The position numbers and the translations under genes were made by a program. Below the pieces are notes generated by a model. The model worked only from the letters and a program-made list of their open reading frames with translations. It was not told the origin of the DNA and did no database searches. 64,000 nucleotides of DNA from Acidisarcina polymorpha. GTDB taxonomy: Bacteria; Acidobacteriota; Terriglobia; Terriglobales; Acidobacteriaceae. The stretch covers positions 62,001-126,000 of the forward strand of contig NZ_CP030840.1 of the NCBI RefSeq assembly GCF_003330725.1, given 5' to 3'. Shown in pieces: positions 36,693 through 46,094 of this stretch; the first letter of the stretch is position 1, and every line of letters begins with the position of its first letter.

Positions 36693-38120
36693 CTACAACC
36701 CCAAAATCCCCGCATACTTCGAATCGGTGGCGGCAGTATCGTAGTTGTTCGAGAAGGTCTCGGTCGCCCCGCAGGCGAGCCGTTTCTGGACTTCGCCGTC
36801 GGCGAGCCGTCCCATCGCCTCAATCAGGCTTTCTGCGTCCGCGAACATCGCCCCGTTGACCCCGTCGGCGAATGGCATGCCACGCACACCGGCGTCGGTC
36901 GTCAGCACCGGCAATCCCCAGGACCAGGCTTCGATGACCTTCACCCGAACCCCGGTCGCCACCCGCACCGGCACCAGCGAGTACCAAGCCTTGGTATAAA
37001 GCTCCCGCAGGTCGGGAACGTATCCATGATAGGAAAACCGCGCTTCGCCCAGGCTGCTCAGGCTATTCAGCGCCTCCTGCGGAGCTCCACGTCCCAACAT
37101 CTTGATTGCAAATGGAATCGAAGCCTCTTTCAGCGCAGGAACCATCTCGCACAGATGCATCAACGCATCTCGATTGTGGGCCGTACCCCAATCGCCCACC
37201 ACAATGTACTCGGGAATCGGGCTGCGTTCGGCCTTGCGCCCGGGGCTGCTCGCCCGCACACACCCATTGGCCCGGGACTTCGCTCTTACCGGCATCACCC
37301 GGACATCCGCGCCCGGCACCAGTTGCTTCGATAAGTCCACTTCCTGCTCCGCCATCAACGTGGTGACGCCGGCCTCCTCTATCAAGCGGCGCTCCCAGCG
37401 GCTGAGAGTGGCTGCTTCATAAGCGTAGGCGATGCGCTGAAGTGCGGGCAGATGGCTCAGCGCGTAGATCACCGGGGACACTGAATTGCTGACCCGGTCG
37501 AGTGGCGACGCGGCTCCCCGGCCTGCCGTCTTCGCCAGCTGCGAATAGCGCAGCGAGGTCAAATCATCCAGAAATAAGGTGATTCGGGTATCCGGCAATT
37601 GTTCTTTGATCGATCGCAAATAGAGACCTGCCCGGATGGTGTCAAATACAACCACATCGGGATCGAATTCCGCGGCTGCTTTTTGGATTGATTTGGCGTG
37701 CGACCTGGAATACCAGAGGCCGAGCTGCAGAGGATTTCCAAAGAGGACGCCACCCAGGGCCTGCAAAGCCGCCATGCTGCGACTTCTCTCCGCGAGCGTC
37801 ACCACCGGTGCTGCATCTCCAATGACCGAACTGTTGTTGTCGGTCACCGAAGTATCAATGTACAGTACCTCGATTTCGGCCATCTTCGATTTCAGATAGT
37901 CCAGAAATCCTCGCCACACGAACTGCTTGCCGGCATTCGGCGTGATGAGATCAGTACTGCCGACGATCAGGACCCGCTTTTTGCCTCGGTACATTCTCGC
38001 TCGATCGCTGCGCAACTCGCGGGTGTAGTCCTGGCCAAGAAAGACAACCCCCGGAGACGAAGATTCCAATGAAACAGACTTTGCCAACCTGCCCGCAGAA
38101 CTCCCGCTTTTCAAATCCAT
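36693..38120 (-). CDS. GT4-family glycosyltransferase
   Basis: 475 residues. Two-Rossmann GT-B protein: VLIVGSTDLITPNAGKQFVWR at the start of the first domain, and in the second YIVVGDWGTAHNRD, LPVRVATGVRVKVIEAW-type loop (SLVPVRVATGVRVKVIEAWS), and GLPVLTTDAGVRGMPF as the nucleotide-sugar donor site. ATG 38120 was chosen for its GAGG; the reading is open up to 38246. Donor and acceptor unknown. A second GT4 gene lies upstream, in the same direction, 240 bases away; together they could make an exopolysaccharide or glycolipid. Confidence 0.85.
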   Translation of the reverse strand: MDLKSGSSAGRLAKSVSLESSSPGVVFLGQDYTRELRSDRARMYRGKKRVLIVGSTDLITPNAGKQFVWRGFLDYLKSKMAEIEVLYIDTSVTDNNSSVIGDAAPVVTLAERSRSMAALQALGGVLFGNPLQLGLWYSRSHAKSIQKAAAEFDPDVVVFDTIRAGLYLRSIKEQLPDTRITLFLDDLTSLRYSQLAKTAGRGAASPLDRVSNSVSPVIYALSHLPALQRIAYAYEAATLSRWERRLIEEAGVTTLMAEQEVDLSKQLVPGADVRVMPVRAKSRANGCVRASSPGRKAERSPIPEYIVVGDWGTAHNRDALMHLCEMVPALKEASIPFAIKMLGRGAPQEALNSLSSLGEARFSYHGYVPDLRELYTKAWYSLVPVRVATGVRVKVIEAWSWGLPVLTTDAGVRGMPFADGVNGAMFADAESLIEAMGRLADGEVQKRLACGATETFSNNYDTAATDSKYAGILGL

Positions 38121-38261
38121 TGTCCTCGCTTCGTTCGGATGAACTCCCAGACAGAATCGCAGCGGATCGGTGAAACGCCAACGCCACACTCTGACAATAA
38201 AGACACAAGAAAACAAGGTTCCGGGAGAAGACCTATCACAGCTCAATGACTGAGAGTTAAA

Positions 38262-38278
38262 ATCCAGCTAAGCTGGAT
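38262..38278. promoter_or_regulatory. 17-base palindrome upstream of the GT4 gene
   Basis: ATCCAGCT, one base, AGCTGGAT: a near-perfect dyad about 140 bases before the GT4 start. CTCA-atgac-TGAG lies just 5' of it on the plus strand. It could be an operator or part of an untranslated leader hairpin. Confidence 0.35.
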
Positions 38279-38360
38279 GCCCGAAATCTCTTTGGATTAG
38301 AGCTATCTAATCATAAACTGGCGGTTTCGCCTTCATCCTACTTTTCTCGGAACGAACCAC

Positions 38361-39581
38361 TTAAAGCACCGAGTACTGAAGTTCCCTGCCCACTACTTCT
38401 ACAATCTTCTGCGAGAAGGACTCTGGGGAAAACTCTTTGCTCATCTTCAGATTGCCGCTCCGCAGACGCATCGACAAGGCAGGATCCGACAGCATCTGTT
38501 CGAGTTTCTGCTTGAAGTCTTCGGCATCGGTATATGACTGTCCCGATTCGAACAGTTGCTCGCCCAGGCCCCCATTTCTCGGGGTCAGCACCGGAATTCC
38601 GGACGCCATCATCTCCGCAACGGCGAGGCCAAAGTGTTCGCATGGAAATCCATGCACACCGACATCTGCGGCCCGAAGCACTCTATTTCTCTCCGCAGTC
38701 GATACATCGGCGTGAATGACTGCGTCGACAGAGGAGAGGGCCGACAGGCTCTGACGCAGCTCCTGGATGTAGCTGCTCTCTCCCCTCCCGATGATGTGAT
38801 ATTCGACCCGCTTCCCGATCCTGCGGGCAACCAGATCAATCTGTTGGGCGAGCCAGGGTATGCGTTTGGCTGGAACCAGGCGTCCAATACTGACTACTCT
38901 TAGCAGACGATCCGGGGGTTCCTCGGCTCGAGAATCAAACCCACTCACCGAGGCAGGAGGCTGCACCACTACCGCCTCGCCGTAGAGCCGGGCGATGCGG
39001 CGAGCAGTCCAGTTCGAGTTTGTCATGAGCACTTTAGGGAACGAGGCTCGACTTGCCTTCAGATACAGCTGGACTGCTGAAGAGATGGCCGTTCCCATGA
39101 CTCCGGATTTGGTCCAGACGCCAAGCCCGCGCAGCTCGCTCTGCAGCTGCAGCGAGTGCCCAAAGATCGGAAAGTGGATATATGCAAACGTTGCAGGATG
39201 CGGATGCCGCAGCCAGAATTCCGAGTAAGTATTGATGACTGCCGCTTCCGAAAAGCGAAGCTTCGACAAAGCCTCATTAAAGAGAAGTACGCGCGCTATT
39301 TTGGGAACTGGTCCCGAGTACCGGGTCTCGACCTTTCTGTACTCGATGGCCGTGCCGGGGCCGAATTCCTTGCCCAAAACCGCTCGCGCCTCCGGATCCG
39401 GGCTAGAAGAATAAACTACTACTTGCGCGCCACTTTCGAGCAGCGCCCGGATCATTGCGAAGGCGACTACTTCAGCCCCTCCCCCGCCTAGCAGATCGTA
39501 ATGCAATACAGCGATTGGCTTGCCGTGCAAGGCTGTTCTACTGGTGCCAATCGCATTTTCTGTCATCGTCGTCATGGTCAT
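38361..39581 (-). CDS. GT4-family glycosyltransferase
   Basis: 406 residues, GT-B fold. VLHYDLLGGGGAEVVAFAMIR at the N-terminus is the first Rossmann loop, typical of GT4. The donor-binding part is VVSIGRLVPAKRIPWLAQQI, then HGFPCEHFGLAVAEMMASG, the family E-x7-E-like motif (EHFGLAVAE). ATG 39581 has AGGG close upstream; ATG at residues 3 and 6 are alternatives. No acyl, polymerase or export genes are near, so the product is unknown. Confidence 0.9.
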   Translation of the reverse strand: MTMTTMTENAIGTSRTALHGKPIAVLHYDLLGGGGAEVVAFAMIRALLESGAQVVVYSSSPDPEARAVLGKEFGPGTAIEYRKVETRYSGPVPKIARVLLFNEALSKLRFSEAAVINTYSEFWLRHPHPATFAYIHFPIFGHSLQLQSELRGLGVWTKSGVMGTAISSAVQLYLKASRASFPKVLMTNSNWTARRIARLYGEAVVVQPPASVSGFDSRAEEPPDRLLRVVSIGRLVPAKRIPWLAQQIDLVARRIGKRVEYHIIGRGESSYIQELRQSLSALSSVDAVIHADVSTAERNRVLRAADVGVHGFPCEHFGLAVAEMMASGIPVLTPRNGGLGEQLFESGQSYTDAEDFKQKLEQMLSDPALSMRLRSGNLKMSKEFSPESFSQKIVEVVGRELQYSVL

Positions 39582-39845
39582 TGGCCCTAAGCAACAAGAT
39601 CAGCGGGGGGCGTAGAGAATGCTGCAGTTGGCAACCAGGTTTCAGGCAAAGAAGACTTGATCTAAAAAGACCTAAAGTCCGTTAAGGCAAACAGCGCAAA
39701 CTACTGGACCGTGCAGGTGGCCATCCAGATGAATGCCGACGTTGGCGCTTTCCAAGAAGAGGCCGGATCAACAGCTGAAGACGTGGGGAGTAGTTGAAGA
39801 GATTCGAAAACTTCGCCCAGCTCTCCTTCGAGGTTGATTTTTATT

Positions 39846-41012
39846 TTAAACCATTGCCAGGGCCTGCTCAAAGTCCTCTAATAAATCACCAACATCTTCA
39901 ATCCCCACCGACAGGCGGACCATTCCATCGGTAATGCCGACCTTGGCTCGACCTTCGGCTCCTAGACCGGCGTGCGTCATCGTCGCCGGATGAGAGACCA
40001 GCGTCTCAACCCCGCCTAAGGACTCACCGAGGGTCGCGACCCGCAGCTGCTTGGTAAAGGACCTCGCCTTCTCGAACGATCCAAGCTCAATCGTAATCAT
40101 CGACCCGAAACCGGTCATCTGTTGTGCCGCCAACTCATACTGCGGATGGGCATTGCGTCCGGCAGACAATCCGGGATAAAAGACCCGATCCACTTTCCCG
40201 TGCCCATCCAGAAATTGAGCAACGATGCGACCGTTCTCGTCATGTTGACGCATTCGAACCGCGAGCGTCTTGACTCCACGCAAAATAAGCCAGCTCTCGA
40301 ATGGCGAAAGGATGCCGCCCACCGCCTTCTCGACAAAATCGAATCTGCTCGTATGCTCCGGGGTAGTTCCAACCAGTACTCCACCGAGACCATCGCTGTG
40401 GCCATTCAGGAATTTCGTCGTCGAATGCATGACAATGTCGGCGCCAAGATCGATGGGTCGCTGGAAATAAGGCGACATGAACGTGTTGTCGACCGAAAGT
40501 TCGACCTCGCGGCTGTGACAAACCTCGGCAACCGCCGCTATGTCGGTGAGGTTCATGAGCGGATTGGTAGGCGTTTCGATATGCACGAGCCTGGTCTCGG
40601 GTCGGATCGCCGCCCGGAGCGCCTCAACGTTCGAGGTATCCACATAGGTGAAATCGATGCCGTAGGGAGCGAAGACCTGATTGAAAAGGCGTGGCGTCCC
40701 ACCATACACATTCTCCCCGCAGATGACATGGTCCCCGGACTTCATCAGGGTGACTAAGGCCGCGATCGCCGCCATCCCGCTGCCAAAGACATGGCTGGTG
40801 AGACCGCCTTCTAGCGAGGCCAGACAGACTTCCAGTGCCGTTCGCGTTGGATTTCCGGCCCGCGAATAGTCGTATCCCTTGTCTTTGCCGATCTCCTCCT
40901 GGGCGTAGGTCGAGGAGAGATAGAGTGGCACATTCACCGCACCCGTTGTTGGATCCGGAGGTTGACCGGTATGGATGGCGCGGGTGGCAAAACCAGCTTT
41001 CTCTCCAGCCAT
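39846..41012 (-). CDS. Cystathionine gamma-synthase/lyase family PLP enzyme
   Basis: 388 residues. Cys/Met-metabolism PLP family: TRAIHTGQPPDPTTGAVNVP at the start, SSTYAQ, GYDYSRAGNPTRTALE, SGMAAIA (PLP phosphate site), and the Schiff-base Lys in VMHSTTKFLNGHSD. Sequence alone cannot separate MetB (gamma-synthase) from gamma-lyase. Coupled to the cysteine-synthase-fold gene (2 bases apart), which fits reverse transsulfuration or sulfide assimilation into homocysteine/cysteine. It is the second gene of the pair. Confidence 0.9.
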   Translation of the reverse strand: MAGEKAGFATRAIHTGQPPDPTTGAVNVPLYLSSTYAQEEIGKDKGYDYSRAGNPTRTALEVCLASLEGGLTSHVFGSGMAAIAALVTLMKSGDHVICGENVYGGTPRLFNQVFAPYGIDFTYVDTSNVEALRAAIRPETRLVHIETPTNPLMNLTDIAAVAEVCHSREVELSVDNTFMSPYFQRPIDLGADIVMHSTTKFLNGHSDGLGGVLVGTTPEHTSRFDFVEKAVGGILSPFESWLILRGVKTLAVRMRQHDENGRIVAQFLDGHGKVDRVFYPGLSAGRNAHPQYELAAQQMTGFGSMITIELGSFEKARSFTKQLRVATLGESLGGVETLVSHPATMTHAGLGAEGRAKVGITDGMVRLSVGIEDVGDLLEDFEQALAMV

Positions 41013-41014
41013 CG

Positions 41015-41977
41015 TTAAATCCCGCCCTCAAAGATCTTCTTCGACAGATAGCGCTCGGCTGAGTCGGGAATCATTGTAGCCACTCGTTTTCCCGGACCCA
41101 GCCGACGGGCAACAGCGGCTGCCGCAAAGACCATCGCGCCGGCGCTCGATCCCCCCAGCAGGCCTTCTTCCGCTGCCATCCGCCTCACCATGTTGAAGGC
41201 ATCTGCGTCAGCCACTTTGACGATTTCGTCGGTCACTTCGCGATGGAAGGTCTTCGGGACAAACGACACCCCGATTCCTTCGATCTTGTGGTGCTGCGGT
41301 TCGCCGCCTTGAAGAACCGACCCCTCGGTCTCGACGGCCACGGTCAAGATGGACGAATCCTGCTCCTTGAGAAACTGCGCAACTCCCGAGAACGTTCCGC
41401 CGGTCCCAACTCCAGAGACGAATGCGTCGATGCGGCCTTCCATCTGCTCCCAAAGCTCGACTGCAGTGGTGTCGTGGTGGAAGCGCGGGTTCGCCTGGTT
41501 TTCAAACTGCAGCGCAGTGAAGGCATCGGGGATTTCTTTCGCCATGGCAAGCGCCCGGCGGATCGCGCCCGACATCCCCTCAGTCTCAGGCGTCTTCACC
41601 ACCTTCGCACCAAAGGCCCTCATGAGGATGCACTTCTCCTCGGCGAAACCCTCCGGAACAAACAGGATCACCTTATAGCCGCGGTTCACTCCCACTAAGG
41701 CCAGCCCCACGCCGGTGTTGCCGGCGGTGGCTTCGAGGATGGTCGAGCCCGGCTTCAGGAGCCCGCGAGCCTCGGCGTCGAGAATCATTCCCAGCGCCGC
41801 GCGGTCCTTCACGCTGCCCCCGGGGTTCAGAAACTCCAATTTGGCGAATAAATCGGCATCACCCGGGCCACAAAGGCGGCGAAGGTGCAGCATGGGCGTC
41901 CGGCCCATCAGCTCGGTAATGTCTTCGGCAACCCTCAATCCGGTATGAACAGGGGGATGATCCACGAAAGCTCGCAT
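41015..41977 (-). CDS. Cysteine synthase / cystathionine beta-synthase-like PLP enzyme
   Basis: 320 residues. Fold-type II PLP enzyme: GRTPMLHLRRL, Schiff-base Lys in FLNPGGSVKDRAAL, the substrate loop EATAGNTGVGLALVG, the PLP phosphate-binding GVGTGGTFSG and HKIEGIGVSFVP. No C-terminal CBS regulatory domains, so it is either CysK/CysM-like or a short CBS. The neighbouring gamma-synthase/lyase gene supports cystathionine beta-synthase activity, but this cannot be decided from sequence. A possibly structured leader lies upstream. Confidence 0.85.
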   Translation of the reverse strand: MRAFVDHPPVHTGLRVAEDITELMGRTPMLHLRRLCGPGDADLFAKLEFLNPGGSVKDRAALGMILDAEARGLLKPGSTILEATAGNTGVGLALVGVNRGYKVILFVPEGFAEEKCILMRAFGAKVVKTPETEGMSGAIRRALAMAKEIPDAFTALQFENQANPRFHHDTTAVELWEQMEGRIDAFVSGVGTGGTFSGVAQFLKEQDSSILTVAVETEGSVLQGGEPQHHKIEGIGVSFVPKTFHREVTDEIVKVADADAFNMVRRMAAEEGLLGGSSAGAMVFAAAAVARRLGPGKRVATMIPDSAERYLSKKIFEGGI

Positions 41978-41997
41978 ACAAAACTCCTAAGTCTAGA

Positions 41998-42105
41998 GCA
42001 GAAGTACAGATTGTGTCGTATCCCCGGATTCAGTTCAGTAGGCCTCTTCCTGGGGCAGAGGGCCTGCCGTTTTCGGCTCTCCTCATTACACTAACTGTAC
42101 TTCTC
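41998..42105 (-). promoter_or_regulatory. Possible structured leader upstream of the transsulfuration genes
   Basis: AGAAGTACAG (42000-42009) and CTGTACTTCT (42095-42104) are perfect complements closing an 85-base interior, within which GGCCTCT and AGAGGGCC form an inner hairpin with one bulge. On the minus strand this lies just ahead of ATG 41977. The architecture suggests an RNA element, but I can match it to no known riboswitch class (no SAM-I, SAM-II, cobalamin or TPP core). Confidence 0.35.
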
Positions 42106-42216
42106 CTCTTGCAGTTCGCGCGGGGGGGCACCTTTTATCCCAGCATACTTGTAGAAAAACAGGTTTCGGATCCTGGCAAATGAAGCGGGAATATGCCTGG
42201 ACTGGTAGCTGATGGG

Positions 42217-43350
42217 CTAATTTGATCCTGGCAATCGCGCATCCGCCTGCCTGCTCTTGTCTCCTGGAGCCGACTTGCTCTTCGGATAGTAGCCGCTGCG
42301 CGTGCGGACCAGCAGCTTCCCGTAGCCAGAAGCATGCGCTTCCACCTTGACCAGCCGGTATCCGCCCAGGCTCGCCGCCTTGGTCGAGTGATAGCCAATC
42401 GTGTATTGACTGCGGATATCGCGCGCCACCTCAGCGGCGATTTCGTCTACCTCTCCGAGGCTCTTAGGGAAATACGCGACCCCGCCCGTTTCACTGGAAA
42501 GCAGTTCGAGGGCGCGCTTGGCCCGGCGGGCTTCGCGTCCGCCACCCTCATCCTTGAATAGCAACCCGATCGAATACACGACAGGGCCTTGCAGCGCCTG
42601 GATGCGCTGGATCGTTTGTTCAAGCGACATGACCGAGGCATTGTCTTCCCCGTCAGTGATCACCAGGAGCACCTGCTTCGACCGTTTCGCGCCTTTCGCG
42701 AGCTGATCGGCTGAGGCCACGACGGCGTCATAGAGGGCGGTTCCGCCCTTCGAATCGATATGAGCCAATCCCTCTCGCAGTTTGCCTAGGTCCGAAGTGA
42801 AATCCTGATCGATATAAGCCTCGTCGGAAAAATTAACCACAAAAGCTTCATCGTCCCGGTTGGATGCTTTCACCAAATCGAGCGCGGCGGAATTGACGGC
42901 TTGTCTCTTATCCCGCATCGATCCGGAATTATCTACCAGGATTCCCATGGACACCGGGATATCTTCGTGCTGGAACGAGATGATGGCCTGCGGCACGCCA
43001 TCTTCGGAGACTTTGAAGTCGGGCCTGGCGAGGTTCATCACCAGCCGGTTATGGTCATCGAGGACGGTGACGTTGAGCACCACCTCCTCAACATCGCGCC
43101 GCAACGTATACCCATGGTCGCCTTTCGCCAGGGCACTCGATTCCCCGGAACTAGTCGGCGCTGCCCCGGAGGACGCTGCTCCCGGTTGGTTGTCGGCCAT
43201 ATCTGGCGAGATCACCGGATCCCGGTCGACATTCAACGGCTTTTGCGGCTCAGGAGCCTGCGACTGGGACCATGCTAAGGGGACGCAGGCGCAAGCCAGA
43301 AGAGTGAGTGCGTAGATGCGAGAACGAAGTCGTTTACTGCAAGGGCGCAT
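42217..43350 (-). CDS. Secreted VWFA-related protein
   Basis: 377 residues. Signal sequence (ALTLLACACVPLAWSQ), a Pro/Ser/Ala-rich linker, then a segment EEVVLNVTVLDDHNRLV before the von Willebrand A domain. The MIDAS loop is VDNSGSM, followed by GTALYDAVVA and VITDGEDNAS, which complete the metal site. C-terminal GYRLVKVEAH and RTRSGYYPKS are characteristic of the Acidobacterial VWFA-related group. Periplasmic or surface binding role, ligand unknown. ATG 43350 keeps a short N-terminus before the signal; ATG 43368 adds six residues. It overlaps its neighbour gene end by 17 bases. Confidence 0.85.
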   Translation of the reverse strand: MRPCSKRLRSRIYALTLLACACVPLAWSQSQAPEPQKPLNVDRDPVISPDMADNQPGAASSGAAPTSSGESSALAKGDHGYTLRRDVEEVVLNVTVLDDHNRLVMNLARPDFKVSEDGVPQAIISFQHEDIPVSMGILVDNSGSMRDKRQAVNSAALDLVKASNRDDEAFVVNFSDEAYIDQDFTSDLGKLREGLAHIDSKGGTALYDAVVASADQLAKGAKRSKQVLLVITDGEDNASVMSLEQTIQRIQALQGPVVYSIGLLFKDEGGGREARRAKRALELLSSETGGVAYFPKSLGEVDEIAAEVARDIRSQYTIGYHSTKAASLGGYRLVKVEAHASGYGKLLVRTRSGYYPKSKSAPGDKSRQADARLPGSN

Positions 43351-44461
43351 AATATCCGGTGCGGGCATGAACAGTCAGCGGCGGTAGTCCTGGTGGAGCG
43401 ACCAGCTTTACTTTCAATTTACGCCACTTCCCGTCATGCTTTGCATCCAGAGGGCGATAACCAAGTACATATTCATTCCGGAGTTCCGCGCTGATTTTGG
43501 TCGCGATATCGGCCATATCGGCCACGTCGTCCACCCGAAAGAGCCGGCCGCCGGTTTCTTCGCTGATGTCATTCAAGAGCAGCGGACCTAGGCGCTCTTC
43601 GGTGGTCGGCGCATATTGATCGAATATACCGATTGAATAGATTTGAACATCCGACTCTCTGACGGTGGCGCGAACCTCATTCTCGGTATAGCGGCTTCGG
43701 TTATCACCGCCATCGGATACCACCAGCAGCGCTTTACGCGGATACTTGGCTTGCTTCATCTTATTCAAGCCAAAATAGATAGCATCCAGGAGCGCGGTCC
43801 GATGTCCGGCCTTCACCATCTCCAGCCTGGCCTCGATATCGTCCACAGAGGAAGTAAAATCTTCGATCAGTTCTGGCCGGTCATTGAAGCCAATGACAAA
43901 GAACTCGTCCTGCGGATTGGCGGTCTTGAGGAACTGCACAATCGATTCACGCGACCGCACTACCTTATTCGTCATGCTGCCGCTCAGGTCGAAGATGATG
44001 CCGATCGATACCGGAGCGTCTTCGCTCGAGAACGTCTTGATGGTTTGCTGGCCGTTGTTCTCGTAGAGATAAAAGTTTTCCTTGTCCAGACCAGTCACAA
44101 GCCGGTTTAACGGATCGGTTACCGTCAACGGAACCAGAACCAGGTTCACGTCGACGCGGATGCGCTCATTGGGGCGGGCAGCCAATGCAGCGGTTCCCTC
44201 CGCTGGCGCAATGACTGGTGGCGCTCCCGGAGCGGCCGTGGGGGGAGGAGCCGGCGGGGTCGGCTGAACGTGGACCTTGTTCAAGGGATCATCCTGCGCC
44301 AAGGCAGGCCTTCCCCCGATCAGGACCAGCAGGCACCCGAACAGCAGACCCGCACCAACCGTGCGCCCGTGCGGACGACGCAAACGGAATACGCGCGCTG
44401 GGGAACAATCGAATGAATATTTGCGTGGCCGAGCGGCACCGACGCCGCGATGGAGCGCCAT
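43334..44461 (-). CDS. Secreted VWFA-related protein
   Basis: 375 residues, paralogue of the next gene downstream. An Arg-rich n-region is followed by a hydrophobic core GAGLLFGCLLVLIGG ending at ALAQ. Then VDVNLVLVPLTVTD and the VWFA domain with MIDAS IIFDLSGSM, RTALLDAIYF and LLVVSDGGDN, ending KVKLVAPPG...ARTGYYAPLQ. ATG 44461 has GGAGG eight bases upstream; the open frame continues to 44668 but has no signal there. Both VWFA genes form one operon with a 17-base overlap. Confidence 0.85.
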   Translation of the reverse strand: MALHRGVGAARPRKYSFDCSPARVFRLRRPHGRTVGAGLLFGCLLVLIGGRPALAQDDPLNKVHVQPTPPAPPPTAAPGAPPVIAPAEGTAALAARPNERIRVDVNLVLVPLTVTDPLNRLVTGLDKENFYLYENNGQQTIKTFSSEDAPVSIGIIFDLSGSMTNKVVRSRESIVQFLKTANPQDEFFVIGFNDRPELIEDFTSSVDDIEARLEMVKAGHRTALLDAIYFGLNKMKQAKYPRKALLVVSDGGDNRSRYTENEVRATVRESDVQIYSIGIFDQYAPTTEERLGPLLLNDISEETGGRLFRVDDVADMADIATKISAELRNEYVLGYRPLDAKHDGKWRKLKVKLVAPPGLPPLTVHARTGYYAPLQ

Positions 44462-44720
44462 AGAACCAGCCTCCGTTGTGGGAATCGTAGCACGGTAAGT
44501 CAACCCTAGGCTTCCTACACTTTGATGCGGCTCCGACACCCGGCTTGCGATACCAAAATGAGGCAACCTTCCTGCAGCGAAAAACAGTCCTCTTTCCTCT
44601 TCGACGCTTGGCTGAGCGGTCCGGATAGCCTTGATGCTTGATTTACAATCCCGACAGAGAAGCCGCACAGCAAATCAACCGGTCGAAGCCGATCCCGGTC
44701 TTGGAGCTCGAGTTCCCAGC

Positions 44721-46094
44721 ATGGCCCGCATCTATCCTTTCCGTGCACTTCGCTACAATCCTTCGCGGGTTCGCATTGAAGATGTCGTAACTCAGCCCTA
44801 CGACAAAATCAGTCCGTCGATGCAGCAAGCCTATTACCAGCGCAGCCCGTATAACCTGGTGCGCATTATTCTGGGCCTGCCTGAACTCTTCGACCAGCCG
44901 CTGGCGATCGACAGCCGAGCCGCCGCTGACGTGTACTCCCGCTCTGCGCGGGATTTTGCCGAGTGGCGCGCCCAGGGCATCCTGTACCGTGAAAAGGATC
45001 CCTGCATTTTCGCCTACTCCCAGCGTTTCGCGGTCGCTTCCGCTTTGACTCCGGACTCGCGGGATGCAATCCTAGAGCGGCGGGGTTTTATCGCGCTCGG
45101 AGAGCTCTCCGACTATCGAGAGGGTATCGTCTTCCGCCATGAGCAGACCCTGGCCAAGCCGATATCAGACCGCCTCAGTCTGCTCCGCGCCACCCGCGCC
45201 CATTTCGGCCAGATCTTCATGCTTTACTCAGACCCTGCACAAACTGTGGACCGCCTTCTCTTCGGTAACGATGCCGAAGCCTCGGCTGACCTCGAAGTGG
45301 TCGATGAGTTCGGGGTGTTGCACCGCATCTCACGGATAAGCGATCCTGCGACAATTAATCTTCTTTCCGCCGCAATGGAGGACAAAAAGCTAATCATCGC
45401 CGATGGTCATCATCGCTACGAGACCGCCCTCGAATATTCCCGTGAGCGGGTACCTGAACCGCCGTCAAGCACGGAGCGGAACTCCCATGCAATGCCACAA
45501 CCTCCCTATCCCGAAGCGGCGGTCATGATGACCTTCATCAACATTGACTCGCCTGGACTGGTCATCCTCCCGACCCATCGTGTGGTATTCGGTTTGAAGG
45601 ACTTTTCCACTGTCCGGTTTCTGGAACGTGCTGAAACGTTTTTCGATATTGAAAGCCTGACGGCAACCGATCCCGAAGGACTTCTCGCTCGACTTGCCCC
45701 CGCTCGAGCGAGTCGTACCGCCTTTATCGTAGCCACGGCTGAAGGGCGGTATCTGTTCACACTGAAAACGGATGCAGCCGTAGATGCATTGAAGTCCATA
45801 CCTGACCGGCAACGGCAGCTGGATATAGTCCGCCTCCATACCCTCGTGCTGGAGAAGCTTCTAGGCATCACTCCGGAAGCTATCCGTGAGCAGCGGAATG
45901 TGCATTACCATCGCGAGCCGGCCGAAGCTCTGGAAGAGATTGCCACGGGTCAAGCGGATCTAGCGTTTCTCGTCAATCCTGTGACTCTCGATCAACTGCG
46001 GGAGGTCGCCTTCGCCGGCGATGTGATGCCACAGAAATCGACCGACTTCTACCCCAAACTGCTAAGCGGTCTGGCCATCTATGCTTTGGACTGA
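44721..46094 (+). CDS. DUF1015 domain protein
   Basis: 457 residues. Starts MARIYPFRALRYNP, with DVVTQPYDKISPSMQ and IIADGHHRYETALEY, the three hallmarks of DUF1015 (distantly related to ParB/nucleotide hydrolases). Long N-terminal reading (44631) was rejected since the family starts at this Met. Function unknown; the family is often near serine or one-carbon biosynthesis genes, which are not seen here. It overlaps the amidase gene by 14 bases. Confidence 0.85.
   Translation: MARIYPFRALRYNPSRVRIEDVVTQPYDKISPSMQQAYYQRSPYNLVRIILGLPELFDQPLAIDSRAAADVYSRSARDFAEWRAQGILYREKDPCIFAYSQRFAVASALTPDSRDAILERRGFIALGELSDYREGIVFRHEQTLAKPISDRLSLLRATRAHFGQIFMLYSDPAQTVDRLLFGNDAEASADLEVVDEFGVLHRISRISDPATINLLSAAMEDKKLIIADGHHRYETALEYSRERVPEPPSSTERNSHAMPQPPYPEAAVMMTFINIDSPGLVILPTHRVVFGLKDFSTVRFLERAETFFDIESLTATDPEGLLARLAPARASRTAFIVATAEGRYLFTLKTDAAVDALKSIPDRQRQLDIVRLHTLVLEKLLGITPEAIREQRNVHYHREPAEALEEIATGQADLAFLVNPVTLDQLREVAFAGDVMPQKSTDFYPKLLSGLAIYALD

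Noticed and set aside
42000-42104. SAM, SAH, cobalamin or TPP riboswitch
   Set aside because: None of the core consensus sequences is present; only the helices support an RNA.
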